The position numbers and the translations under genes are program-made. DNA of 18,070 nucleotides from Bacilli bacterium (GTDB taxonomy: Bacteria > Bacillota_I > Bacilli_A > RFN20 > CAG-826): assembly GCA_017618495.1 (NCBI GenBank), contig JAFZUD010000039.1:1-18070 (forward strand), written 5' to 3'. How positions within the stretch are numbered: the first letter of the stretch is position 1; each line of letters starts with the position of its first letter. Below the pieces are notes generated by a model. The model worked only from the letters and a program-made list of their open reading frames with translations, made no database searches and was not told the origin of the DNA. Positions 6,713-14,641 of the stretch are shown piece by piece.

Positions 6713-8095
6713 ATGACCTTCCAAGAACTAGTCAACACCTATGCCACGCCGGCATGCATTGTTTCAGTCGAAAAGATAGACGATGAAAAATATGGCGAGA
6801 TCAGAATCATCGCCGGGAATCCTGGGTATCTGAAAGATAACAATCTCCCTGAGGATATCGTTTTCGGCGACCTCTATGACAAGTACGCCCCAAACGACCA
6901 CAACTTCGAGTCATTCGCTTTCAGAAGCGCGGTCAAAAAAGAAAACCTTCACGCCTATGTCCAACCTGACAGATACAATGTCTGGCTCGATTGCAACTGG
7001 ATCCCTCTTTCGATGAACGATGGGAACATCTATTACATGGTCTTCACCATGGAGATGTGCCCTGTCGTCGATGAGAATAAGCTCCTCGACCGTGAGGCCG
7101 ATGTCAATAACGACGTCCTTAAAACCTGCATCAAGCTCCACAAAGGAAACGACTTTGAGAAGACGATGCAAGAGGTTACTGCCGACGTCAAAGAGCTTTG
7201 CACCCCGAAGTTTTGCCGCATCCTTATCAGAGATAACGCCACGAAAGAATGCGTCATCCTTTCTGACGAAGGCGAAGACGACATCTTTGCCCTTAACCTC
7301 ACTTTGACGATGAAAAAGAGCCTTTATGAGATCACCGAATGTTGGATCAAAGACATCGGTGGCAGCAACTGCATCATCGCCAGAAACAGAGACGAGATGT
7401 CGATGATCAAAGAACGTGACCCTACTTGGTACAAATCAATCTGCGACTACAATGTCACAAGCCTCATCCTCTTCCCAATCGAATATGGCAAAGAGGTCGT
7501 CGGCTTCATCTGGGCCGCGAACTTCGATGAGAAGAAAGCCCAGAAGATCAAAGACACCCTTGAGCTCACTTCTTACTTCATCGGCTCATTCGTCATCAAC
7601 CACCAGCTCTTTGGCAGGCTTGAGAAGATGTCGACCACCGACATGCTCACCGGCCTCCTTAACCGTGGAGCGATGGACAAGCGCCTTGAAGCGATCCTTT
7701 CCAAGAAGTCAGAGGCCTTCATGAGCCTTGGCATCTATTTCGCTGACGTAAATGGCTTAAAGAGGGTCAACGACACCCATGGCCATCCAGCAGGGGATAG
7801 ACTCCTAAGATCGGCCGCTTCTCTTTTAAGAGAGACCTTCGAAGGATATGAGATTTACCGCGTAGGCGGAGACGAATTCATGGTCTTCTGCCCGAACATG
7901 GACAAAAAGACCTTCGATGAGAGACTCACCTATATCCGCGAAATCCAGAAGAAGAGGGGAGACATCATCCTCTCGATCGGTGGCAAATTCGAAACCGATT
8001 CCTCAAAGATCATCGAGGACATGAAGGAAGCCGATATCCTCATGTACGAAAGCAAGAAACGCTACTACGAAAGCATCATCACCGAAAAGGCATAG
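6713..8095 (+). CDS. Diguanylate cyclase with PAS/GAF-like sensor region (460 aa)
   Basis: It makes cyclic di-GMP from two GTP. The C-terminal domain (about residues 300-455) has all main GGDEF-family marks: DMLTGLLNRGAMD at its start, the metal-binding FADVNGLKRVNDTHGHPAGD, and an intact active site RVGGDEF. The RxxD inhibitory site expected nine residues before the GG is absent, so the usual product-feedback site is missing. The N-terminal part has no signal peptide or membrane segment: residues 1-125 read like a PAS fold, and residues about 130-295 like a GAF domain (KFCRILIRDNATKE, LILFPIEYGKEVVGFIWA). The ligand is unknown. No good ribosome-binding site precedes the ATG at 6713; AGTGGA lies 12 bases upstream. 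The gene is monocistronic. It may work in the same c-di-GMP network as the LacI-GGDEF protein at 11979-13850; no effector or phosphodiesterase is in view. Confidence 0.92.
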   Translation: MTFQELVNTYATPACIVSVEKIDDEKYGEIRIIAGNPGYLKDNNLPEDIVFGDLYDKYAPNDHNFESFAFRSAVKKENLHAYVQPDRYNVWLDCNWIPLSMNDGNIYYMVFTMEMCPVVDENKLLDREADVNNDVLKTCIKLHKGNDFEKTMQEVTADVKELCTPKFCRILIRDNATKECVILSDEGEDDIFALNLTLTMKKSLYEITECWIKDIGGSNCIIARNRDEMSMIKERDPTWYKSICDYNVTSLILFPIEYGKEVVGFIWAANFDEKKAQKIKDTLELTSYFIGSFVINHQLFGRLEKMSTTDMLTGLLNRGAMDKRLEAILSKKSEAFMSLGIYFADVNGLKRVNDTHGHPAGDRLLRSAASLLRETFEGYEIYRVGGDEFMVFCPNMDKKTFDERLTYIREIQKKRGDIILSIGGKFETDSSKIIEDMKEADILMYESKKRYYESIITEKA

Positions 8096-8124
8096 AACGC
8101 TATTTCCTTTCTAGCGGATCACAT

Positions 8125-8161
8125 AAAAAGGACCCCTATCCACCACAAGGGGTCTTTTTTT
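8125..8161 (+). terminator. Terminator after the diguanylate cyclase gene
   Basis: GACCCC (8131-8136) pairs with GGGGTC (8149-8154), extended by A-run/T-run pairing, and is followed by seven T's. Confidence 0.88.
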
Positions 8162-8209
8162 CGTTCAAAATGTCTAAAAAAAGAATACGCTAATCGCAAG
8201 TTTGTCATG

Positions 8210-8229
8210 CTTGTAAATTACTTTACAAG
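8210..8229. promoter_or_regulatory. 20-bp inverted repeat upstream of the GH3 gene, candidate operator
   Basis: CTTGTAAA-TTAC-TTTACAAG: perfect 8-bp arms around a 4-base centre, about 120 bases before the GH3 start codon. The half-site TTGTAAA recurs in the inverted repeat upstream of the LacI-GGDEF gene (13946-13969). No convincing promoter was found nearby. Another short inverted repeat, CCGAA/TTCGG, lies near 8251-8272. Confidence 0.5.
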
Positions 8230-8351
8230 GGAAAATAAAACCAACTTAGGCCGAATTTCGCATCGTTTTCGGTCTTTCATACGCCTTTTGTCGGTTCGTT
8301 TAGGGCATATGGAATCTACAACAACGAGCCGAGAAAGAAATAGAGCAAACA

Positions 8352-11300
8352 ATGAAAAAACTCAAATTGTTTGGGGTCCTTGCCGCTTCCGCCTTGATGA
8401 TGATAGGCGCTGCGAATATGGCTGGAACCTCCGTCGACCGCGCCTTTGAACCGTATGTCGGCGAACATCATGGCAAGTTCTATTCCGAGTATGCGTCAAG
8501 GAACGACCTCATCAAGGCCGGTTCCGAAACCAACCTCGAAATCGCCAGAGAAGGTATGGTCCTTCTTAAGAACCACGACAACATGTTGCCTCTTTCAGGT
8601 GTGACGAATGTTTCCATCTTCGGTAAGAACAGCAACAGCAGCAAATGGCTCCGCGGTGGTGGCGGATCCGGTTCCGGCCGTATCAACGGCGAGACTGGCG
8701 TCGATATCGAACAGTCCCTCCAGAAAGTCGGAATGACCGTCAACCCAACCCTCAAATCCTTCTACGAAGGCAGCTCTTCCGGTTCCGGCCGTGAAGGCAC
8801 CACCCGTTACGACGGCGTCAACGACTTAGCCATTGGCGAAACCCCAATCAGCAGCTACACCGACGCTGTCAAAAACAGCTTTGCCGAATATGGCGATGCC
8901 GCATTCGTCGTCCTCGTCCGTTCTGGTTCCGAAGGTACTGACCTTGTAACCATGAACGCCCGCGACTCCAGAAAGAGCGGCGACCCAACCGACAGACACT
9001 CCCTCCAGCTCTCTCAGAATGAGCACGATATGATCGAGATGGTCAAAGAGCACTTTGACAAGATTATCATCCTCATCAACGCCGGAAACATCTTCCAGTG
9101 CGATGAGTTCGAGAACGACGATAAGATCGGCGCCATCCTTTGGATTGGCACCCCAGGTGCCGTTGGCGCACAAGCCATCGGTGAGATCGTCACTGGCGCT
9201 GCCAACCCAAGCGGCCGCACCGTCGATACCTGGACCCGTGACTTCACCAAGGATCCTTCCTATCAGAACTTCGCCGACAACTCCCAGACCTTCACCGATG
9301 AGAATGGCGATCTTTACCGCGATTCTAGCGGTGAGCCGATTCCAAACCACACGATGATCAACGCGGATGGCACCCCAACCAGTACTTGTACCGAAGCAAG
9401 ATGGGTCGATGCCGAGCACTATGTCCCTAACCGTGGTCTCAATGGCTGCTACTGCGCTGCCTATAACAACTACGAAGAAGGCATTTACGTCGATTATCGT
9501 TACCATGAGACCCGCTACGCCGACATGGCCAAAGAAAACCAGGCTGCCGCCGATGCGTGGTACGACGGAGAAGAGGGTGTCATCTATCCATTCGGTTATG
9601 GTTTAAGCTACACCACCTTCGAACAATCCATCGTCGACTTCTCCCCAGCCGAGAACACCGTCCTCACTGGCAAGAAGAAACTTATCTCCGTTGACGTTAA
9701 GGTCAAGAACACCGGTGACGTCGCCGGTAAGGAAGTCGTCCAGCTCTACTGGAAAGCCCCTTACTACGAAGGCGGAATCGAAAAAGCTGATCACGTTTTA
9801 TGCGCTTTCGGCAAGACCGATATGCTTGAGCCAGGCGATGAGCAAACCATCACCCTCAGCTTCAACCTCCAGGACTTCGCTGATTACGATTACACCGACG
9901 CTAACGAAAATGGCTTCAAGGGCTATGAGCTCGATGAGGGCGATTACGAAGTTCTCCTTATGAAGAACGCCCATGAGACCATCGAATCCAAGAAACTCTC
10001 CGTCAAGAAAGGCGGCATCCAGTTCAGAAATGACCGCTATACCGGACACGAAGTCGTCAACCAGTTCTCTGAAGATGACTTCTTCTGCTCCCTCCCAATG
10101 AGCGACTCCATCGGTTTCGACCACATGAGCCGTTCCAACTTCGAAGATACCTTCCCAAGCCATCCAACCCTTGAAGAACGTACTCTTCCAGAAGGCAGCA
10201 AGTCCGAGGAATTCCTCACTCACTCCTTCGTCGTGGCTGATCTCGACGTCGAGCACAATGGCTACGTCTCCGAAGCCGCTTACCACACCAAACAAGACTT
10301 CATCGACAACGATTGGCATCAGGAACCAGATGCTCTTGCCTCTGGTGAACGTACCATGTTCTCCGAGATGGTCGGCGCCGATTATGACGACCCACGTTGG
10401 GAAGAATGGCTCAATGAGTTCACCTATGATGAGCTTTTGAGATTCGTCCGCCGTCACGACAACACCTCATTAGATGCGATCGGCAAACCAGGCACCAATG
10501 ACTCCGATGGTCCAAACCAGTACGAAATCATCTGGTGGTGCGGTGAGCCAACCGTTGCTGCTACCTACAACATCAAACTTGCTCAGAAGCAGGGCGACAT
10601 CGTTGGTGCCGAATCCTTCTTCGCCAATATGTATGGTTGGGCTGGTCCAGCCGTCAACCTCCACCGTTCACCATTCGGTGGCCGTAACTTCGAGTACTAC
10701 TCCGCCGACCCATTCTTAATGGGTAGAATGGCCTCCCAGGTCGTCAAAGGCGCCACCCTCAAAGGCGTTTACTGCTACTTCAAGCACTTCGCCGTCAACG
10801 AGCAAGAAAAGAACCGTGAAGGCACCATGGCCTTCGTCAGTGAGCAAGCGCTCCGTATGATCTACCTCAAACCATTCCAGATGTGCATCCAGGATGGTTA
10901 TTCCCGTGGCATCATGTCTTCCTACAACCGTCTCGGTATGATGGAAACCGCCGCTTCCTATCCTCTTCTCGTTGAAGTTCTCCGTCATGAATGGGGCTTC
11001 AGAGGCGCTGTCCTTTCTGATATGACCCACCATGGCAACAGCTCCTTCGATGGAACCAAGTACGAGAACATCAACAACCGTACCCTCTCTGGCTGCAACG
11101 TCCAGCTCGATTCCGCTGACTACGGCCCAGATATGAACTGCAAGTGGGATCCTAATGCCTTCGATGGCAATGGCGCCCCAACCTTCACCTACAACGGACA
11201 AACCTATGAATCCTACTCCTGGTGGTACGCCGTCCGTCAGAGCGCCAAAGGCCTCATCTATGCGCACGCTGCTTGTGGCAAAGCTCAGGACAACGTCTTC

Positions 11301-11813
11301 GGCATCCAAGATCAGGAAGCCGTCACCACTGAAGACAGCCTCAAAGTCACCCTTAACCAGGATGTCGGCGAAATCACCTTCCAGGTCGCCGATAAGTACG
11401 CTGTCGGTCAGGAATACAACGGCAAACAGATCACTGACGTCGAACTCGCTATCGATGACGTTCAGGTCGATCAGAAACTCCAAGCCGGTCTCAAGTTCGA
11501 AGATGGCAAGATCACTGGCACACCAACAGTTGCTGGCGCCAAAGACATCATCGTTTGGGCCAAGCTCACCCTTGATGGCGCTACTGGCACAACCGATATC
11601 GCCACTGTCTTCACTCTTGAAGTAGTCGATCCAGCCTACGACATGGAAGAAACCGGTGAAGTCGATAACGGTGGAAACACTGGCCTCCCATTAGGTGCCA
11701 TCATTGGCATCGCCGCTGGCGGCAGTGTCATCGTCCTCGCTGGTGCGTTCTGCATCGTTTGGTTCCTCGTCCTCAAGAAAGGCAAGAAACCAGAAGCCAA
11801 AGCCGCTGAATAA
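8352..11813 (+). CDS. Surface-anchored GH3 beta-glucosidase, permuted domain order (1153 aa)
   Basis: It would hydrolyse beta-linked glucose (or similar) residues outside the cell. Domains: signal peptide (about 1-28); the alpha/beta-sandwich domain normally found second in GH3 (about 45-420, with AREGMVLLKNHDNMLPL and GGGGSGSG); a fibronectin-III-like domain (about 435-555, VDVKVKNTGDVAGKEVVQLYW); then the catalytic TIM barrel (about 680-990) with GKPGTNDSDGPNQ, FGGRNFEYYSADPFLMG, KHFAVNEQEKNR and GAVLSDMT, where Asp890 is the nucleophile by family position (usually SDW, here SDM). An Ig-like domain of the putative He_PIG type (about 996-1098) and a membrane segment (about 1113-1140) followed by lysines anchor it. 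This swapped order is known from Butyrivibrio/Ruminococcus-type GH3 enzymes. No strong ribosome-binding site precedes the ATG at 8352, yet codon bias is extreme, suggesting high expression. The exact sugar specificity is not known. Confidence 0.92.
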   Translation: MKKLKLFGVLAASALMMIGAANMAGTSVDRAFEPYVGEHHGKFYSEYASRNDLIKAGSETNLEIAREGMVLLKNHDNMLPLSGVTNVSIFGKNSNSSKWLRGGGGSGSGRINGETGVDIEQSLQKVGMTVNPTLKSFYEGSSSGSGREGTTRYDGVNDLAIGETPISSYTDAVKNSFAEYGDAAFVVLVRSGSEGTDLVTMNARDSRKSGDPTDRHSLQLSQNEHDMIEMVKEHFDKIIILINAGNIFQCDEFENDDKIGAILWIGTPGAVGAQAIGEIVTGAANPSGRTVDTWTRDFTKDPSYQNFADNSQTFTDENGDLYRDSSGEPIPNHTMINADGTPTSTCTEARWVDAEHYVPNRGLNGCYCAAYNNYEEGIYVDYRYHETRYADMAKENQAAADAWYDGEEGVIYPFGYGLSYTTFEQSIVDFSPAENTVLTGKKKLISVDVKVKNTGDVAGKEVVQLYWKAPYYEGGIEKADHVLCAFGKTDMLEPGDEQTITLSFNLQDFADYDYTDANENGFKGYELDEGDYEVLLMKNAHETIESKKLSVKKGGIQFRNDRYTGHEVVNQFSEDDFFCSLPMSDSIGFDHMSRSNFEDTFPSHPTLEERTLPEGSKSEEFLTHSFVVADLDVEHNGYVSEAAYHTKQDFIDNDWHQEPDALASGERTMFSEMVGADYDDPRWEEWLNEFTYDELLRFVRRHDNTSLDAIGKPGTNDSDGPNQYEIIWWCGEPTVAATYNIKLAQKQGDIVGAESFFANMYGWAGPAVNLHRSPFGGRNFEYYSADPFLMGRMASQVVKGATLKGVYCYFKHFAVNEQEKNREGTMAFVSEQALRMIYLKPFQMCIQDGYSRGIMSSYNRLGMMETAASYPLLVEVLRHEWGFRGAVLSDMTHHGNSSFDGTKYENINNRTLSGCNVQLDSADYGPDMNCKWDPNAFDGNGAPTFTYNGQTYESYSWWYAVRQSAKGLIYAHAACGKAQDNVFGIQDQEAVTTEDSLKVTLNQDVGEITFQVADKYAVGQEYNGKQITDVELAIDDVQVDQKLQAGLKFEDGKITGTPTVAGAKDIIVWAKLTLDGATGTTDIATVFTLEVVDPAYDMEETGEVDNGGNTGLPLGAIIGIAAGGSVIVLAGAFCIVWFLVLKKGKKPEAKAAE

Positions 11814-11820
11814 GGCTAAC

Positions 11821-11856
11821 AACTGCTAGGGCCAAAAACCCTAGCAGTTTTTCTTT
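11821..11856 (+). terminator. Terminator after the GH3 gene
   Basis: A perfect 11-bp stem (11821-11831 with 11839-11849), loop CCAAAAA, then TTTCTTTT. It is the strongest hairpin in the window. Confidence 0.93.
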
Positions 11857-11888
11857 TGCAAAAACCAACTCTTTTTAAAAACCGAAAA

Positions 11889-11909
11889 GGATTTGCCAAG
11901 GATTTTTGA
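11889..11909 (-). repeat. Intergenic motif copy between the convergent GH3 and LacI-GGDEF genes
   Basis: The minus strand carries the AAAAATCCTTGGCAAA core with different flanks. It lies between the two facing terminators. Confidence 0.4.
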
Positions 11910-11934
11910 TTAGTGGTAGTAGGGGAGAAAGCAT

Positions 11935-11965
11935 AAAAAAGAGAGGATGTTCTTCGCGTCCTCTC
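11935..11965 (-). terminator. Terminator after the LacI-GGDEF gene
   Basis: On the minus strand a GAGAGGA/TCCTCTC stem (11959-11965 with 11941-11947) is followed by six T's (A's at 11935-11940 on the plus strand). It faces the GH3 terminator, as expected for convergent genes. Confidence 0.88.
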
Positions 11966-11978
11966 TCTGCTGCTCTTG

Positions 11979-13850
11979 TTATTTGTTACGTCTACGGTCG
12001 CCGTACTTCTTGAATTTGATCTTGTACATTTCTTTGTCGGCGTTGTTGACGATCTCGGATAAGCTTGTGCCATTCTCACTGAAGGCAACGCCAATCGAGA
12101 CGGAGATGTCTTTCTCAAGGAGGGCTTTCTCGACCTTCTTAGCGTACGCATATGCCTCATCATCATCGACGACAGGGAAGTAAGCGACGAACTCGTCACC
12201 GCCAAACCTGCAAGTATCGCCGTTGTCTGGGAGATTCTTGTCGATGGTCTTGGCGATGGTTTTAAGGATAAGGTCGCCTCTATTGTGGCCATAGGTATCG
12301 TTGATGTTCTTGAAGTTGTCGGCGTCGATGAAGAAGACCGCGCACCTCTTTTTCTTTTTGACAAGCCTGTCGAAGGCAGGGACCATCTCTTCGTCGAAGA
12401 AGATACGGTTGTGGATGCCAGTCAACTGGTCGTTGTTATAGAGTTCGCTGAGGGTCTTGGACAGATCGCTGAACTTGATGGTTCTATAAAGGGATTCGGC
12501 TTGGAAGATGAAACGGGATCTCGCATCGATGAAGTCTGGTAAGACAATGTTGTCGGCGTTTTCTCTGCAGATGACATAACCAATGACGTCTTTGCCGAAG
12601 TGGAGGGCACTGACGAAGGCGACCTTGTTCTTGCAGTCTTTGGTCATGCGTTTCTTGACTTCCTTGATTGAATCGACAGGGTATTGGACGCCATCTTTGA
12701 AGTAGAGGGCGGCGACTTCACGCTCAACAGGGACTCTCTTCGATGAGAAGTTGGAGCTTCCTGGGTGGAATAAGCCTTTGTCGACGGAGACAAGGAAGGA
12801 TTCGACCTTCTTGAAATATGGGTATTCGCTTAAGGCCTTGAAATAGCCTTCGAAGTTATTGAGGACGGAAAGGTCAGCCATAAGGGCGGTCATTCTGTTG
12901 ACCTTGTAATCGTTCTTGAAGTCGGTGAGAACGCTGTTCATAGCGTACTTGCGGTAATCCAAAGTGACTTCGCTTTCGCATCCGCAAGACTCACGGAAAA
13001 TCATCTTTCCGTCGATGTAGGTGAACTGTGGGACATCTTTGCCTTCGACTAAGTCGCAGACAACGTCGATCATCTTCTTGCCAGCTTCTAAGCGGTCAAT
13101 GCCGACAGTGGTGATCTGTGGGGAGTAGCGCTCAGCCTGGCCATAGTTATCGAAACCGGTGATAAGGAAATCCTTAGGGCAGTGGTAGCCGTTCTCTTTG
13201 GCGCATTCAAGGGCACCTACGGCGATACGGTCATTGGCGCAGACGATGGCGCCTGGGAGTTCGCCGCCTCTTTCTTTGATGAGCTTCTCCATGTTCCTGT
13301 AACCGGAGTCGTACTCGAAGTTGCCAGCGTAGATTGGGTTATCGATTTGGTTCAAACCGAAGCGAACCAAAGAATCCGCATAAGCGCGGGCCCTAGCGGT
13401 GGCCTCATAGTTGGCGGAAGGTCCGCCGAAGAAGGCGAAGCTTCTGACTTTGTGCTCGTTATATAAGTGCTCCATCATCTCTTCGATGGATTTCTTGTTG
13501 TTCTGTCCGAATGAGTGGATGCCAGGGAATTTGCTATCAAGAGCAAGTACTGGGATGTTGGCTTTGCGGAGGAGTGGGAAGATGCGGGCGTCGATCTCGC
13601 TGTTTGGCATATCCGACACATCTAAAATGATCGCGTCGAAGTAGGTGACGTCGAGAAGGTTGTAGACCGAATATTCGCCTTGGTTGAAAACGTCCTCACG
13701 AGCGGCTTCGCCAAAAGAGCAGAACTGGGTGACGAATAAGTCAAGCCCGCGTTCCTTAGCTCTTGCGAACATGCCCTTTAAAGAGGACATCAAAGAGAAT
13801 CGCGTCCAGCCCTCAGTCAAGAGGGCGATATTCAATGTTTCCACGCTCAT
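11979..13850 (-). CDS. LacI-type sugar-sensor diguanylate cyclase (623 aa)
   Basis: A cytosolic sensor-enzyme. Residues 1-285 form a periplasmic-binding-protein-like domain of the LacI/GalR ligand-binding type without the DNA-binding helix-turn-helix: SLKGMFARAKERGLD, FDAIILDVSD, IPVLALDSKFPG, FAFFGGPSANYEATARARAYAD, AIVCANDRIAVGALECAKENG and FLITGFDNYGQAERYSPQITTV follow that family's strand order. There is no signal peptide, so the ligand is sensed in the cytoplasm. A middle region (about 290-455) includes a Cys pair (ESCGCES) and a GAF-like stretch. The C-terminal GGDEF domain (about 460-620) has QLTGIHNRIFFDEEM, FIDADNFKNINDTYGHNRGD and an intact RFGGDEF (GGDEF about 550-554); the RxxD inhibitory site is absent. 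It would turn a sugar-like signal into c-di-GMP. No ribosome-binding site precedes the ATG at 13850; a GTG at 13844 is a possible leaderless start. Confidence 0.91.
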   Translation of the reverse strand: MSVETLNIALLTEGWTRFSLMSSLKGMFARAKERGLDLFVTQFCSFGEAAREDVFNQGEYSVYNLLDVTYFDAIILDVSDMPNSEIDARIFPLLRKANIPVLALDSKFPGIHSFGQNNKKSIEEMMEHLYNEHKVRSFAFFGGPSANYEATARARAYADSLVRFGLNQIDNPIYAGNFEYDSGYRNMEKLIKERGGELPGAIVCANDRIAVGALECAKENGYHCPKDFLITGFDNYGQAERYSPQITTVGIDRLEAGKKMIDVVCDLVEGKDVPQFTYIDGKMIFRESCGCESEVTLDYRKYAMNSVLTDFKNDYKVNRMTALMADLSVLNNFEGYFKALSEYPYFKKVESFLVSVDKGLFHPGSSNFSSKRVPVEREVAALYFKDGVQYPVDSIKEVKKRMTKDCKNKVAFVSALHFGKDVIGYVICRENADNIVLPDFIDARSRFIFQAESLYRTIKFSDLSKTLSELYNNDQLTGIHNRIFFDEEMVPAFDRLVKKKKRCAVFFIDADNFKNINDTYGHNRGDLILKTIAKTIDKNLPDNGDTCRFGGDEFVAYFPVVDDDEAYAYAKKVEKALLEKDISVSIGVAFSENGTSLSEIVNNADKEMYKIKFKKYGDRRRNK

Positions 13851-13856
13851 AGTATA
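13851..13856 (-). promoter_or_regulatory. -10-like box touching the LacI-GGDEF start codon
   Basis: TATACT on the minus strand ends directly against the ATG at 13850. If used, transcription would begin near 13843-13844, at an in-frame GTG. There is no convincing -35. Confidence 0.3.
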
Positions 13857-13929
13857 ACAAAGTTTACATGCTAAGGTCTAGATAGGCGCATTATTTTATA
13901 TATTAAAAGTCAAAAAACGCGCATCGACT

Positions 13930-13935
13930 ATTATA
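13930..13935 (-). promoter_or_regulatory. -10 box of a longer-leader promoter for the LacI-GGDEF gene
   Basis: A perfect TATAAT on the minus strand, about 80 bases before the start codon. Its -35 position (TTTCTT at 17 bases) is poor and falls within the inverted repeat at 13946-13969, an arrangement typical of a regulated promoter. Confidence 0.45.
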
Positions 13936-13945
13936 TAGTTCTTCG

Positions 13946-13969
13946 TTTGTAAAAGAAAAGTTTTACAAA
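13946..13969. promoter_or_regulatory. 24-bp inverted repeat upstream of the LacI-GGDEF gene
   Basis: Perfect 9-bp arms TTTGTAAAA and TTTTACAAA around a 6-base centre. It lies between the HAD gene end and the LacI-GGDEF promoter region. It shares the TTGTAAA/TTTACAA half-sites with 8210-8229, though the arms are four bases further apart. No T-run follows on either strand, so it is not a standard terminator. Confidence 0.5.
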
Positions 13970-13975
13970 TTTTGG

Positions 13976-14539
13976 CTAGTGGAAGATGGCCTTCAAGGAA
14001 GGTAAATCGGTGTAAAGAATTGGCTCGATGCCGAGTGCGGAAACGGGGGCCAAATTCTTAGGATTGTCGTCGATCATATAAATGTGGTCGAACTTCTCAG
14101 AATACGAATTAATGGCCAATTTATAGAACTCTGGATCTGGTTTCATGATGTGATAGGCACCAGAGACGAAAATCTTGTCGAAGTGGCTCTTGAAGTCAAA
14201 TCTATCAATGATGTCTCCCATAAACGGGAAGCCGGCATTACTTAGCAAAACGACCTTATCGTCTCCTCTTCTGAGCGAGGTTATATATTCAAAAACGTCC
14301 TCTCTCAAATGGATCCTTCTATACCAATCGGCTTTGAGCTCATTCGGATCATAACCGAGGTCTTTGCCAATGCTGACGAAAACGTCATCGAGGGATACAT
14401 CGCCAAGGTCGCAGTCGTTGAAGTATTTCTCTTTGAGAGTCATTGCGGTCTTGGGGTCGTCGAAGTGTTCTTTGAACCAATCGACGGCAATCTCGTTCAT
14501 GATGACTCCGAAGCAATCAGAAAGGATAAGGTTTGCCAT
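13976..14539 (-). CDS. HAD-superfamily hydrolase with altered motif I (187 aa)
   Basis: A small cytosolic HAD-like protein. Motif I reads LSDCFGVIM with the presumed nucleophile Asp8; the second Asp of the usual DxD is Phe10, so the general acid/base of HAD phosphatases is missing at that site. Motif II is VVLLSNAGFP, motif III a Lys in IMKPDPEFYK, and motif IV IYMIDDNPKN, all in order and spacing typical of the helical-cap group (HAD-IA). A normal phosphatase would want the second Asp, so the substrate or even the reaction may differ, as in dehalogenase-like members. The ATG at 14539 has no ribosome-binding site, but a TATAAT ends nine bases before it, suggesting a leaderless mRNA. It is divergent from the hydrogenase operon; no functional link is evident. 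Confidence 0.87.
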   Translation of the reverse strand: MANLILSDCFGVIMNEIAVDWFKEHFDDPKTAMTLKEKYFNDCDLGDVSLDDVFVSIGKDLGYDPNELKADWYRRIHLREDVFEYITSLRRGDDKVVLLSNAGFPFMGDIIDRFDFKSHFDKIFVSGAYHIMKPDPEFYKLAINSYSEKFDHIYMIDDNPKNLAPVSALGIEPILYTDLPSLKAIFH

Positions 14540-14548
14540 AACGGCACA

Positions 14549-14554
14549 ATTATA
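14549..14554 (-). promoter_or_regulatory. -10 box of the HAD gene, leaderless type
   Basis: A perfect TATAAT on the minus strand leaves 9 bases before the ATG, so the transcript would have a leader of about two to three bases. The -35 position (TTTCCT at 17 bases) is weak. Confidence 0.5.
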
Positions 14555-14641
14555 TTGAAGTCGCGTAAGAGAGGAAAGCGATATGATGGTTTTCTTTGTT
14601 TTTAGCGCTATTAAGCCCTTTCCTTCAACTCTTTACAATGC

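Noticed and set aside
8210..8229. Catabolite-repression (cre) site
   Set aside because: The central CG and the TG-to-CA distance of cre sites do not match.
8162..8351. c-di-GMP (GEMM) riboswitch before the GH3 gene
   Set aside because: The conserved GEMM core and GAAA tetraloop/receptor pattern was not found; only simple inverted repeats are present.
10716..11483. A 255-codon open frame on the minus strand inside the GH3 gene
   Set aside because: It is opposite strongly conserved GH3 catalytic sequence, has no start signals, and arises from the C-ending codon bias that suppresses antisense stops.
13946..13969. Terminator for the HAD gene
   Set aside because: The hairpin is A/T rich and no T-run follows it on the minus strand; it fits an operator better.
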